Assembly (NCBI RefSeq): GCF_910592395.1
Contig: NC_088314.1
Span: 6,386,001-6,450,000 of the forward strand
Length of the DNA: 64,000 bases
From: Lineus longissimus
Lineage: Eukaryota; Nemertea; Pilidiophora; Heteronemertea; Lineidae
Reading direction: 5' to 3'
Every line of letters starts with the position of its first letter. The stretch's first letter is position 1. The position numbers and the translations under genes were made by a program. Below the pieces are notes generated by a model. It ran no database searches and had not been told where the DNA came from. It was given only the letters and a program-made list of their open reading frames with translations. Below, piece by piece: positions 25,166-36,000 of this stretch.

Positions 25166-25875
25166 TCAATGTAAACCTATGTCAACTCATCCTGATATTT
25201 TGATGAGGAGACCCTAGGCTTCCACTGATCAGCACATCTGGGAAATTTTTAACTATGGAAACACAAAAAGGGCCTTGTCCAATCCCAGTTTGATTATGAA
25301 TCACTGTATGAAATATCAGGTGGGCCTAATTTGGTATTTATTGTAAATTGTCAGTCAGGTACTCATCTGGAAATACTGTTTTTTTCAGTTGAGTGATCCC
25401 TTCTTGGCTTTGTTGCTCTCCAGGCTGGGAACCACCTTCCTCTAAGCAAAGCTTCCTCCGCAACTGTGCTTTCAGGCAACAATGGGCATCACCAATAAAC
25501 TTGATCATTTCATTGCTATAATCAAGAAGATGGAAGAATATTTACAATAATGGGTAGTCTTGTTTAATACATCAAAGACCTTTTCAACTTGTCCTTCGAC
25601 CAAGCTCATTGCTGAAGACTAGAGTGTAGACATTTTTAAGAATAGCACAATACTCAACATCTTGATCTTGATCTTCGGTAGGTGGACATTGGGGACTTAG
25701 CCCTAAATCTTGTGAAAGTAAAAATCTGGTAAGGGGGGTCTGAGCATGGGGTCCCCCAGAAACATATGGGCCACATATTTTTTCCTGACATCTGGATTCC
25801 AATAAATACACTAGGCTGTAAAACCTTTGCCTATGCTGCTGCTGGAATATAGATGGTTCGCGAAAATATTAAATA

Positions 25876-27410
25876 TACTCATCAAAGAAAGTTAAGGACC
25901 AGAAAATGCCTAAATATGAATGTCCTGTATGACCTCCAAGACACAGTAATAATCAATTTCACATGTGGTTTGTTCCAGTTGTTGCATAACTTCTTTCTAA
26001 ACTTGTCACAACCTGAAAATGGGTGTTTTTGGCATGTCAGCTGACCACATAAAGTGGTACAAAAGTCCATGCAAGTGCTTTTCCTTGCATTTCCCACCAA
26101 GCTCAGGCAGCATTCTGACAAGAGAGATGCCTAGACACCACTTGAGTGAAGTAGAGGTTGCACGAGCCATAGGGATGCTGGAAGCTGGCTTCAGTCAGCG
26201 ACGAGTAGCTGAGATGATGGGTGTGTCTCACAGTGTCATCAGTCGTGCTAACCAACGACACCGGGAGACAGGGCGATACTCAGAGAGACCCTGTACTGGC
26301 CGACCATCAGCAACAACTGCGAGGGATGACCGCTACTTAGTGACTCTTTGTCGTCGCAACCGCTTCAGTAGTGCTCGCAGACTCAATAACCAATTCACTG
26401 CTGCAACTGGGGTGACTGTTTCAAATCAAACCATCCGTAACCGACTTCACAGAACCAACATGCATGCCAGGAGGCCACTGCAATGAATCCCATTAACCCC
26501 TGCTCACAGAAGAATCTGTCTCAATTGGGCTCGTGATCATGTGGGATGGACCCACCAGCAATGGCGCCATGTTCTGTTCTCAGATGAGAGCAGATTCAGC
26601 CTGGACCACAATGATGGACGTGTTAGAGTCTGGAGACAACAGGGAGAGAGATTTGCAGAGGCCTGCATCGCTGAACATGACCGCTATGGTGGAGGCAGCA
26701 TCATGGTGTGGGGCGGAATCAGCTACGGTCAACGCACTCGCCTCTATGTGGTCCCAGGGGGAACAATTACAGGTGTGAGGTACAGAGATGAAATCGTGGA
26801 ACCTTTTGTGGTTCCGTTTGCAGAAAACGCTGGGGAAAATTTCATTTTCATGGACGACAACGCCCGTCCCCACACAGCGAGGGTGGTGACACAGTACCTG
26901 GCGGATCATGGAATTGAGCGTATGGACTGGCCAGCAAAATCCCCGGACTTGAATCCGAAAGAACATGCCTGGGACATGATGGGAAGGAGTATTGGAGCGC
27001 TTGAGGTGCAGCCAAATGGGTTGCAGCAGCTTGGTGTGGCCTTGGAGGCTGCATGGGATGCAATTGATGTCAGGGATGTTAATCATCTGATAAACTCAAT
27101 GAGACAGCGGTGTCAGGCTGTTATTGCAGCAGGGGGAGGCCATACTCGCTACTGACCATGCTGACATTGATGACAAGACATTTAGGCTAAAATTGTAAAA
27201 AAGTTGACACACCAAAACACCCATTTTCAGGTTGTGACAAGTTTAGAAAGAAGTTATGCAACAACTGGAACAAACCACAAGTGAAATTGATTACTGTGTC
27301 TTGAAGGTCATACAGGACATTCATATTTAGGCATTTTCTGGTCCTTATATGTGCTGTGAAAAAAATATGTTAAAAATAAAAAAGTGGTCCTTAACTTTCT
27401 TTGATGAGTA
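25876..27410 (+). mobile_element. Tc1/mariner-type DNA transposon (1,535 bp) with long terminal inverted repeats
   Basis: The left end starts TACTCATCAAAGAAAGTTAA (25876) and the right end is its inverse, finishing TTTGATGAGTA (27410). Each end is flanked by TA (25874-25875, 27411-27412), the normal target duplication of this superfamily. The inverted repeats run about 165 bp on the left and about 205 bp on the right. The right one carries an extra stretch of about 37 bp between two copies of AAGGACCA, which the left one seems to have lost. One transposase frame lies inside. Confidence 0.92.
26127..27155 (+). pseudogene. Tc1-like DD34E transposase with one in-frame stop
   Basis: The frame runs 343 codons including the terminal stop. 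It has an N-terminal helix-turn-helix region (EVEVARAIGMLEAGFSQRRV, then MMGVSHSVISRA) and a second DNA-binding part with GRPSATTARDDRYL. The catalytic core has FSDESRF, MDDNARPHTA and SPDLNPKEHAWD. The spacing from the second Asp to the Glu is 34 residues, giving DD34E. A single TGA at 26484-26486 interrupts it after RRPLQ. It looks like a CGA-to-TGA change, a common CpG decay. The rest of the frame is intact, so the insertion is fairly young or was recently active. Confidence 0.92.
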
Positions 27411-28860
27411 TATCAGCCATTTTTTTCACAGGAACTTGAGGAAGCGTAAGTTTTACAACGACTATTGACATCACCCTTGTCGAAAGAGTAATTCTTCTAA
27501 ATAGCTTTTAAAAGTGCGACCTCGAAAGAATTGTCTTCCTCTAAATAATAAGAAATATAGGCTTCCAAGTCTATTTCCACATGGATGAGCAGTATTTTAA
27601 TGTGGATGGAGGGATAAGCTACAGAGCATCACAATGCACTGAACTGAATAGTGAATGCACTGAATGATGCACACATGATGCACATATGATGCACAGACAT
27701 TCAAGTTTTTTAAGAGTTTTCAGCTGCAAATTTCAAATGCCACACCTACATTCTCGCCTCAAAATCGACGAAAAACAGAATAGAAATACGAATGTTAACT
27801 GCTTACCAATGGTTATTCTGTATGTTAATTCCTGAACAGTTTACTTATCCAATTCGATCTACGATTTCCAGGAGGCGAGATGCCATTTCAGCCACAAGAC
27901 GGCCACGAGAAAAACGAAACGTGTCACGGGATAAGCTCGCGAAAAACCGTTGTAAACGGCAGATTTCAACCTGAAAATCAAAAGGAACGACTTACAATTA
28001 CGAACAACAAGTCATATTTACTAGTTATTAAGTTTGGAGCTGTCAAACCAGGCTGATTTATGATCGAAAACGACCATGAAATCATCATCACTGTTGCGCG
28101 AAACAATGTATTCATCTATATCAAGAACTTGCCGTCGTTCGAAGTTACCGTTTTCAAAAATCCCTTGTATATGATATCGTACGAATACTTTTTCACGGTA
28201 TTTGTTCCTATAGATGTAAAAATTCACAAAGAACCTCAAAATAAGTATTATTGGTGCTAATTCACAAGGATGATGAAGGATTTGATCGGTGTTTCGCGGC
28301 CGATTTTTACTCTGAGCATGTGACGCGAACTGGCGCATTGCGCATTTCGAGAAAAAAACATCACGCGAACTTCTCCGACGGAAAAAATAGGGAACAAGTT
28401 GACTAAAATGAAAATGAATGGGCCTGTTATGGACACGAGATCATAAACAAGAATTCGGACATAAAACTTCTATTATTTATCCGACAAAAACTGTCTTTGA
28501 GGACCAAAAATAACCACGAAATGTCAAAAGTTTCCGAAATGTATATCGTCTGCGTCCACAGCGTGCAGGAGTGCGGGCGTCACGTGATAGCAATGACGCG
28601 ATGTCGTTGGTTGGAAACAACCAAATATGGTCCTCAAATTTAGCGGGGTATTGGGTCCACAAACCAACCCTCAAAATGGCGTTTTTTGGCTTTACAAAGC
28701 ACGTATGGGTCCTGAAACTGACTATGAATTTAAGATGATAATATCTCTGGCAAAGAACGCTGCAATTACCCTGTTTTGTTTTGTTTTGTGAGAGTTCATT
28801 CACCCCTCCCCCCCTCCCCCCCAAACCTCATTGGGCGGGTCCATTTTCCCTTTCCGTTGC

Positions 28861-28955
28861 AGATGCGAAAGCTATAAAATGGGATAGGAGCCGTATCGGC
28901 TTTCCTGCGGCAGCAGATGGAAAAGCCATAAAATGGGATAGGAGCCGTCACGGCG
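28861..28955. repeat. Tandem duplicate containing TATAAAATGGGATAGGAGCC
   Basis: A unit of about 54 bp occurs twice. The first carries GCTATAAAATGGGATAGGAG and the second GCCATAAAATGGGATAGGAG, both followed by CCGT. The first includes a TATA-box-like core. No downstream gene was recognised, so promoter function is unsupported. Confidence 0.6.
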
Positions 28956-29199
28956 CCATTGTTTATAGCACATCCAGAAAGAACATCTGCATCTAGGGGT
29001 TGTCAAGCGGGGTCGGGGTAGTGCGGTGCATAGGCCTACTCAGGGATTGTTTCATGATATCTTTTAAAGTCATTACATCAAAACCAGGCGAAAAGATATA
29101 TAAATATATAAATACGCAGCCCTATTGAACAAAATACAAGAGAGGAAGACATTGTAACAATCTTACTCGGCCACAATTGTTCGGTACTGTCGCAACCTT

Positions 29200-30500
29200 A
29201 CTGTCTCAGAAAAGAAGGAGTATTGCCTCAAATGACTGACATGGAGACATTTTCACAACCTACCTCTTTCAGAATTGTAAGACATGCGATTGAAATCTGC
29301 GCCTTCGCCTTGCAATAACAGAATAAGGTTTGTATAGACTACAAAGGATCATGGTCAGGAACAAAAATACATCGTCACAACCGAGCTTTCCAGTGTATAC
29401 TGTTGCCTTCCTATACAGAATGTCTCTGAAAAGGATCTGCTGGTTGGCATACCGTTGCAATCGTTTGATGTTTCTCTCTACTTATTCTTGCAGTCTTAGA
29501 CTGTCTCGTCCCGAATAAGCCCAATCTCGTCAGGCTCATGAGCTGCCATCATCTTTTGCCGTATGGTCCAGAAAATATATCCATAGTGCCTTGTTCAACA
29601 AGGGCTCAACATGTGGACATCCTCACAATCGATGCCTCTCGCATCATTGAGACATGCTGTCCGCTTTGCTATGTACAGGACATCTCAGAAAGGATCGACA
29701 AGGCTTTCAAAACCAAGGACCTGACATGGAGAAATCATCACAACCTAGCTCTCTCGCACCAGTTGTAGACGTTTTAATATTCCTTGCTATATACAGTCGT
29801 GGTCCATCTTTTTCTGTCCCCATATTCGTCGCCTGCTTGTCCACATTACCAATCTCCAAGAAGCCAGCCAGTGTGTCGGGAAGCTAAGATCCCAGCTATT
29901 TCTTGATCTTGCGGTGGTATACTGTTGTGTCAACATGCGAATGTCCTCTCCTGTCCTCAGCCACCTCCCAATATCTGCCTCCGTCGCCTCTGAACACGAA
30001 AGTGCTCCTGTCGGTCCAACATATCAGGCAGTCACTGGACGTCCTCTGTAGAGCCAGTTGCATTCAGGGGCGACCGAATACATCTCGAGAAAGCATGAGG
30101 TGTTAGGGGATGGAGCAGCTTAAAGACAATGAGAAAAGGACGGAAGACAGTATGCTTTTCGAAGCGACACCAATACGTTTCCGGGTGCCTTGAGCAGACG
30201 AGACAGGACAGAAGACAGTTGTAGAGGCATTGGCATAAAGAGGCGACGGAGGTCGTCCAGAGACAGCCTGATATGTTGGGAGGTGAGACAGAGGGCAGGA
30301 GAGGAGAGGACATTCGCATTCAGAGACGACAGAGGACGTTTTTTGATGGCATAGAGTTGAGATTGGACGGAGGACGTAGAAGCATTCGCATGCAGAGATG
30401 ACAAAAGACGTCCAGGGAAAGCCTGATGTGCTCGGGGGTCACCAAGGACAGGAGAGGACAGTTGAATTCAGAGGTGACCTAACGTTTCGAGGTGGGATAA
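29200..30500. repeat. Highly diverged repeats, direct and inverted
   Basis: Phrases such as GACATGGAGA...CACAACCTA recur near 29240 and 29722 with many differences. Sequence around 29940-30050 (TGTCCTCTCCTGTCCTC, CGCCTCTGAA) is matched in reverse complement around 30290-30480. It looks like an old minisatellite or a set of related elements. No gene seen. Confidence 0.45.
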
Positions 30501-31009
30501 GATGAAGAGATGGCCCAGAGGACAGTCGAGCCATTCGTATTCTAGTGGTTGAGGCCTGGAAGTGTTGGAAGTTTTCTGAGACGCCCTTCCGGTTTTGGAA
30601 ATACAGTAGGCCTAATGTTTTTTACTTGAGGGTTTACACAGTATCGATGTAACATGTTTGGAATCCCTTTTCACGCAGGCAAAGTGTTCCAAATTGCAAA
30701 AGTAGACTCCGTGCGAAAATAAATTTCGGCCATTTTGAAACGACCCTTTTCACAGGCAACAATGTTTGTTCACCATGACATAAAATTAAAATTATACATC
30801 ATTTTTTTGCAGCCCCTTACAAAGTGCTGAAGTCTGTAATTTGCGTAAATCAGACAGGGTATAGCATGGTCCGCGATTCCGTCACAACAATGTTAGCAAG
30901 ACAGAGGATGTGCCAGGCACACAATTGTCCATATCACTTCCAAGGATACTTTTCCTCTTCCAATTGGTTACCAGGGCATTCCATGTCCACATCCACCGTC
31001 TTGCTAGCA

Positions 31010-31420
31010 GTGACAGAGAGACAAGGTAGACACAATCGGACCAAATCGGCCTGGCACCTCCACCATTTTGCCAACATGGTGAGGGAGATGAGATAGTCAC
31101 CACGACTAAATCGGGTTTAGTAGCGGTGGCCCGACACCTACACCGTCTTTCCAATGGCGAGAGAGGTGAGACAGATGAACCAGACCGAATTGGTAGAGCT
31201 CCACCATCTAACCAGCGCGGTATACGTTGGTACCACCAGACCAAATCAGGTCTGTCAGCTCCATCGGCTAGCCAATAGGGCGAGAGACACCGTCAAAACC
31301 AGACCAAATTGAAACTAGCATCTATACTGTTGTGTCAATACTGCGAGAGAGACAAGACAGTCACAACCAGACCAAATTAAGCTGGCACTTCCACCATCTC
31401 GCCAGCACAGTGAACATCTT
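31010..31420. repeat. Diverged ~65-bp tandem repeat
   Basis: About six units share GAGAGA, then AACCAGACCAAAT, then a CACCTCCACCAT-like stretch ending GCCA. Units have drifted heavily. The array abuts the 29-bp array that follows. Confidence 0.6.
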
Positions 31421-31540
31421 GGCTGTTGTCTCTCCTAACATTTTGGCTGTGCAACTATCTCTAGCTGAACGTCTTGGCAATGCAGTTGTCTCTCCCACCG
31501 TCTTGACTATGCTGTGCACTTGCATCTCAAAGCATCTTGG

Positions 31541-32070
31541 TTGTGCAGGCGTCTCTCCCAGCCTCTTGGTTGTGCAGGTGTCTCTCCCAGCCTCTTGGCT
31601 GTGCAGGTGTCTCTCCCGGCATCTTGGCTGTGCAGGTGTCTCTCCCGGCATCTTGGCTGTGCAGGTGTCTCTTCCAGCCTCTTGGCTGTGCAGGTGTCTC
31701 TTCCAGCCTCTTGGCTGTGCAGGTGTCTCTCCTGGCCTCTTGGCTGTGCAGGTGTCTCTCCCGGCCTCTTGGCTGTGCAGGTGTCTCTCCCGGCCTCTTG
31801 GCGGTGCAGGTGTCTCTCCCGGCCTCTTGGCTGTGCAGGTGTCTCTCCCTGCATCTTGGCTGTGCAGGTGTCTCTCCCAGCCTCTTGGTTGTGCAGGCGT
31901 CTCTCCCAGCCTCTTGGCTGTGCAGGTGTCTCTCCCGGCATCTTGGCTGTGCAGGCGTCTCTCCCAGCCTCTTGGCTGTGCAGGTGTCTCTCCCGGCATC
32001 TTGGCTGTGCAGGTGTCTCTCCCAGCCTCTTGGCTGTGCAGGTGTCTCTCCAAACCTCTTGGCTATGCAG
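31541..32070. repeat. 29-bp minisatellite, about 18 units
   Basis: The unit is GTGCAGGTGTCTCTCCC plus AGCCTCTTGGCT, 29 bp. Core units are nearly identical. Outward, to about 31420 and 32560, related units grow more diverged in sequence and length. Because 29 is not a multiple of three and the unit has no stop in most frames, long frames stay open on both strands. These are not proteins. Confidence 0.95.
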
Positions 32071-33052
32071 TTGTCTCTCCCACCGTCTTGACAGTGGTTG
32101 TCTCTCCCTGCCTCTTGACTGAGAAATTATCTCTCCCAATGTCTTGGCTCTGCAGTTGTCAACCAGGGTATTTGCCTTACAATTGTCTCACCCAGGGAAT
32201 TGGCTTTATGGCTGTCTCACCCAGGGTATCAGCTTTACAATTGTCTCACTAAGGGTATTGACTTAACAGTTTTCTCATCCAGGTAATTGGCTTTACAGTT
32301 GTCTCTCCCAATGTTCTTTAACCCAGAACTGCTTGGATGCCTTGCGTCACCATGAAAAAGAAAATACTAGATACTGGCTTGTCAAATGCTCCTTTAAAAG
32401 TATGTCAAAATTATCACAAAAAAATGGCCACAAATATCTACAGCACTGGCTATGCAGTAGTTGCTGGGCAATTGTCTTTTCCAAAGTCCTGGCTGTGCAG
32501 TTATCTCATCCGACATGTATTTGATGTGGTGTTGTTTCCCCAATGTCTAGGATGTGGAGTTGTCTCCCCGTGTTTTGGTTGGCCAGCAGCCCTCTCCCAT
32601 CCCAGTCCACAATACACAGTACACTCCTACTCCTTGTTATACTTAGGAGTGACTCTCTGTTGTCGTTTGATACATCTCGTGATCTCCAGAATCTGTGTGT
32701 CAATCATATCATCCTCACAAAGCCGTCTCTTCATGCATCGTCTGATTGGCAAATTCGACGAGGACTGTAGAAGAGAATTAGAAAACTAATGAAATTCAGG
32801 CGTCTTAAACGGCACTTTTAGAAGAGTTACTACTGTATGTTCTTAGACCATGTTTCATCCAGCGTCCTCTTGTCATATTCAAATGTCCATGAAAACGTTA
32901 CAATGCCAATACATAACATTTTTCTAACACAGCACAAGCTGCTAGCTCCCAGTGTCCACTCTGCAAGCCAGGAACCATATCTCCTAACAATACTAACAAA
33001 CTGTAAGATTGCAACTGTATGATTTCAGAATGGTACAATTTATATTGCTCAC

Positions 33053-36000
33053 CTGACTCTGAGGTTGAAATGCATGTGGAGAACCCAACATGTCTCCTCT
33101 AGTCCTAGACATCATAGAGTTGCTTTGATCTGAAATACCGCAGTTATAATTTGATAACATGATCACTCAATAGATATTGAGATTTCTCTGATTTTGAGGG
33201 TCTCTGTATTAGAAAAATCTCTCTGAGGTCACCTCAATACAGATAGGTGATTAGTTATTTCATGATTTGGGTAACCAATGGACAGGTCTGGCAATTATTG
33301 AAGACAACTGCTGTTACACCCACCCATCTGCTTCAATGATATGCAAATTCAATCTTTCTCAAATACAGTTGTTTTGCATTAATTCTGAAGTAAAGAGCAC
33401 CCTTCTCCTCTGATATCAGCAGAATCATCCTCATACAAAGGTCCTAGAAAACTCAAGATGCATCTTACTGCATGAAGTCATGTACTGCCAGTCTCCAGCC
33501 CCAGCACCTGGTGGTGATCGCTCTTTCTTAGTCTTCCTCTTGAGGACGAATTCGGTTACAGAGAGAGAAGGAGAGGAACCTTGGCTGTTATCACTGTCAT
33601 CCTGAAACACATCCAGCAAAAGTTCGGAAAGAGTGTGCAATTGGATGATAACCGGTGCCACAGTTCCCATCAGACTAAAAAACCTCAAAGAGTAAGAGTG
33701 TTTTGTCGTTTTTATGCAATCCTAAAATGTTTAAAGCAATAGGTTGACCAGCTTTCTACACTTTGCCACAAGACTGTGACCTGAAAATCGCCAAAATGTT
33801 CAAATAGTATTTCAACTGGATTTTATTTTCAGCTATATTTTCCATTTTGGAGTATTCTACTGATTTCAACCAACATCCAAAGTGTACTCCTAATATGCAT
33901 TTATAGGAGACCTGTCTACCGCCGGTTCTTTTGAAATTTGCAACAATCTATCAATCTTATAATTCACTCAAGTACATGTACCGGTAGATCCAAGAACTCT
34001 AAGGTCATCTTGCAACCAAGTCCTTTCAGATTTCTTTACATATACTTACGCTATTGTCGATGATGATGAATCCATTATTGTCTCCAATTCCTTTGGAATG
34101 AGATGGCCTAGACTCTGCTGGTGATGCGGATGGAAGTCTGAGAGAAAGCATAAGATAAATTCCATTAGAATGATTGGCCGTAATGAAAAGCAAGATGTAT
34201 TAAAATCCATATAAACTATAAATCAATAGATAGAGTGATCTTTTCTTTTAAAAAAATGATAGAATTACCTTTTCTTTCCAAATGTCCTCTTTCTATATGA
34301 TGCAGACCCAGAAACACTGACATCATCCTCAACAAAGTCAAATACCTCCATTGTGCTTTTGGAGTAGAGACTGAGAGGTTTGGGGAAATCACCACAGCGC
34401 TGAAGTCCATATGGAGACTGGTATTTCTGCAGGCTCAGTTTGCTGCATTCGATGTGTGCAGAACTCATCTTAGGAGTATTACCATATGATCTGAGAGAAT
34501 ACGGCGACAGGAACCTCCCAAGATTTTGAGCGCCTGAGTTCTGCCAAACCAAAGAATCATCACAGTGTTGCTTCTTCCATATTGGTGGTGTGCACTCAAC
34601 AACTGCAGTTTCTTTGCTCTGAGTGCTTCCCTATTGCGAGCATCCCTGTGGGCTTGTAACCAGCTTGGAGTGCTGGGGTTAGGGTGAAGTTTCTCCACGG
34701 AAGGAGTGATTGCTTTTCTTTTCTTCTGGATCCAGTCAGGGGATTTCACCTTCCTTGGAGGCAAGGTCTCACTGGAAGGAGCACTAGCGTTTTGACGGCG
34801 AGTATATGGAACCGTAGCAGGAGTGCTATCTTGTTTCCCTGATTGATCCAAGTTTGGAGTGCAGGCTGTTCTCTTTGGCTGTCTCCTGGCTGGCACCTTC
34901 GGGGATTTCTTTTTCGACATCGCCTTCCCACGTTTTTGCCTCCGTCCCTTTTTCTTTCCCTTGTCGTCAGGAGCCACATCTTCTTTGTGCACTTCATCAA
35001 CTGAACAAGCAGCTCTGGTGTCATCTTTGCTAGAATTACAGTCGGGAACACTCGCCTTTTGTGGATAGACAGTAGCAATTGGTGATGGCCCACCTTTCCT
35101 GAACAATGCCTCAGATGACCAGCCTGTCTTTCTAAATGAGGGTGAAACAAATGGACTCTTTGCATTACTGGGCTTAAGTTTAACATCAGATGTATTTGAA
35201 TCGCACCTCCCCAATGGATCAATGTCAGGACAACTAAATTGTGACGCAGACGAGGAGTAAACTTGGTTGGTGGAAACTGGCACGAGTTGCTGAGATGTTT
35301 GGCAACCCATGTACCCATCATGCTTTATAGCATCATTCGCCTGGTGTTTTTGTCTCAATACTTCAAATTCTTGTTCGTGTTTGCGTCGCAGGATTTCCAG
35401 TTCTTTCTCTTGCATTTCCTTGGCTTTCTTCTGTTCCCTCTCAGCTAGCTCTTTCTTGGTTGCATTTTCTTTCTTTAGTTGACGAATTTCATCTTCATAT
35501 GCCTGGCTCTGAAAAAAAGACAATGTCAGCATGATATACTTTCGATAATGTCATGCTGTAACCCCAAATTCTGGCTCAGTAAAACTTGGTGTAGCTGACT
35601 TGGCCCATTACCACACTCATATTTCTTCTCCTGATCTTGGAAAAGTTACAAAATTGTTGACATAAAAATAAAACAACCTCACAATCTGAAAAGCTAGCAT
35701 ATACGTACACTGTTACACTTACAGTCGGTATTAATTTTAGAGCTCAAATCACAACCTACACATTCAAGTTTTACCGCATTGCTAATAGTTTCACTTTCCA
35801 GAAACTGGTTGTCAGTTGGAGTATCACTAACCTGTTTCTCCATCTCTTTGGCACATATCTGCCGTTGCATTTTCTGATGCTGGAGCTCCAGCACCAGTAT
35901 CTCCTGCTCTTCCTGATGTTTATTCAAACTCCGCTGCAGCATCTTGTCACTTTTATCTTCCTGTGCCTTGGACTCCAACTGCACCTTGAAGATTAAAAAA

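Larger units (their letters stand above)
21700..28340 (-). other. Scattered exon-like segments of an unidentified minus-strand gene
   Basis: Several minus-strand segments look coding and have plausible splice sites. 27863-27970 is 36 codons in phase 0 and includes RDTFRFSRGRLVAEMASRLL. Near 25395-25515 is a segment with FIGDAHCCLKAQLRRKLC. Near 24430-24475 is one with HINREGDEGIQIWYG. Near 22690-22750 is one with MTPDHKTIILDAVKKSL. At about 22210-22420 are PTPHELDWKIAQ and, next to it in compatible phase, LSAGISGLQQYLTEDKDEGI. Near 21745-21810 is FGSPVGPRMVKFGHNIL. I do not recognise the family and cannot join all phases. It may be a fast-evolving gene, a decayed one, or chance. The Tc1-like transposon sits in what would be an intron. 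Confidence 0.3.

Noticed and set aside
31541-32070. Possible CRISPR array
   Set aside because: Units are contiguous with no spacers, and the genome is eukaryotic.
31332-32252. Overlapping long open frames (up to 306 aa) on both strands with repeats such as VQVSLPASWL
   Set aside because: They arise from the 29-bp minisatellite, whose unit lacks stops in most frames. No start context, splice structure or recognisable domain.
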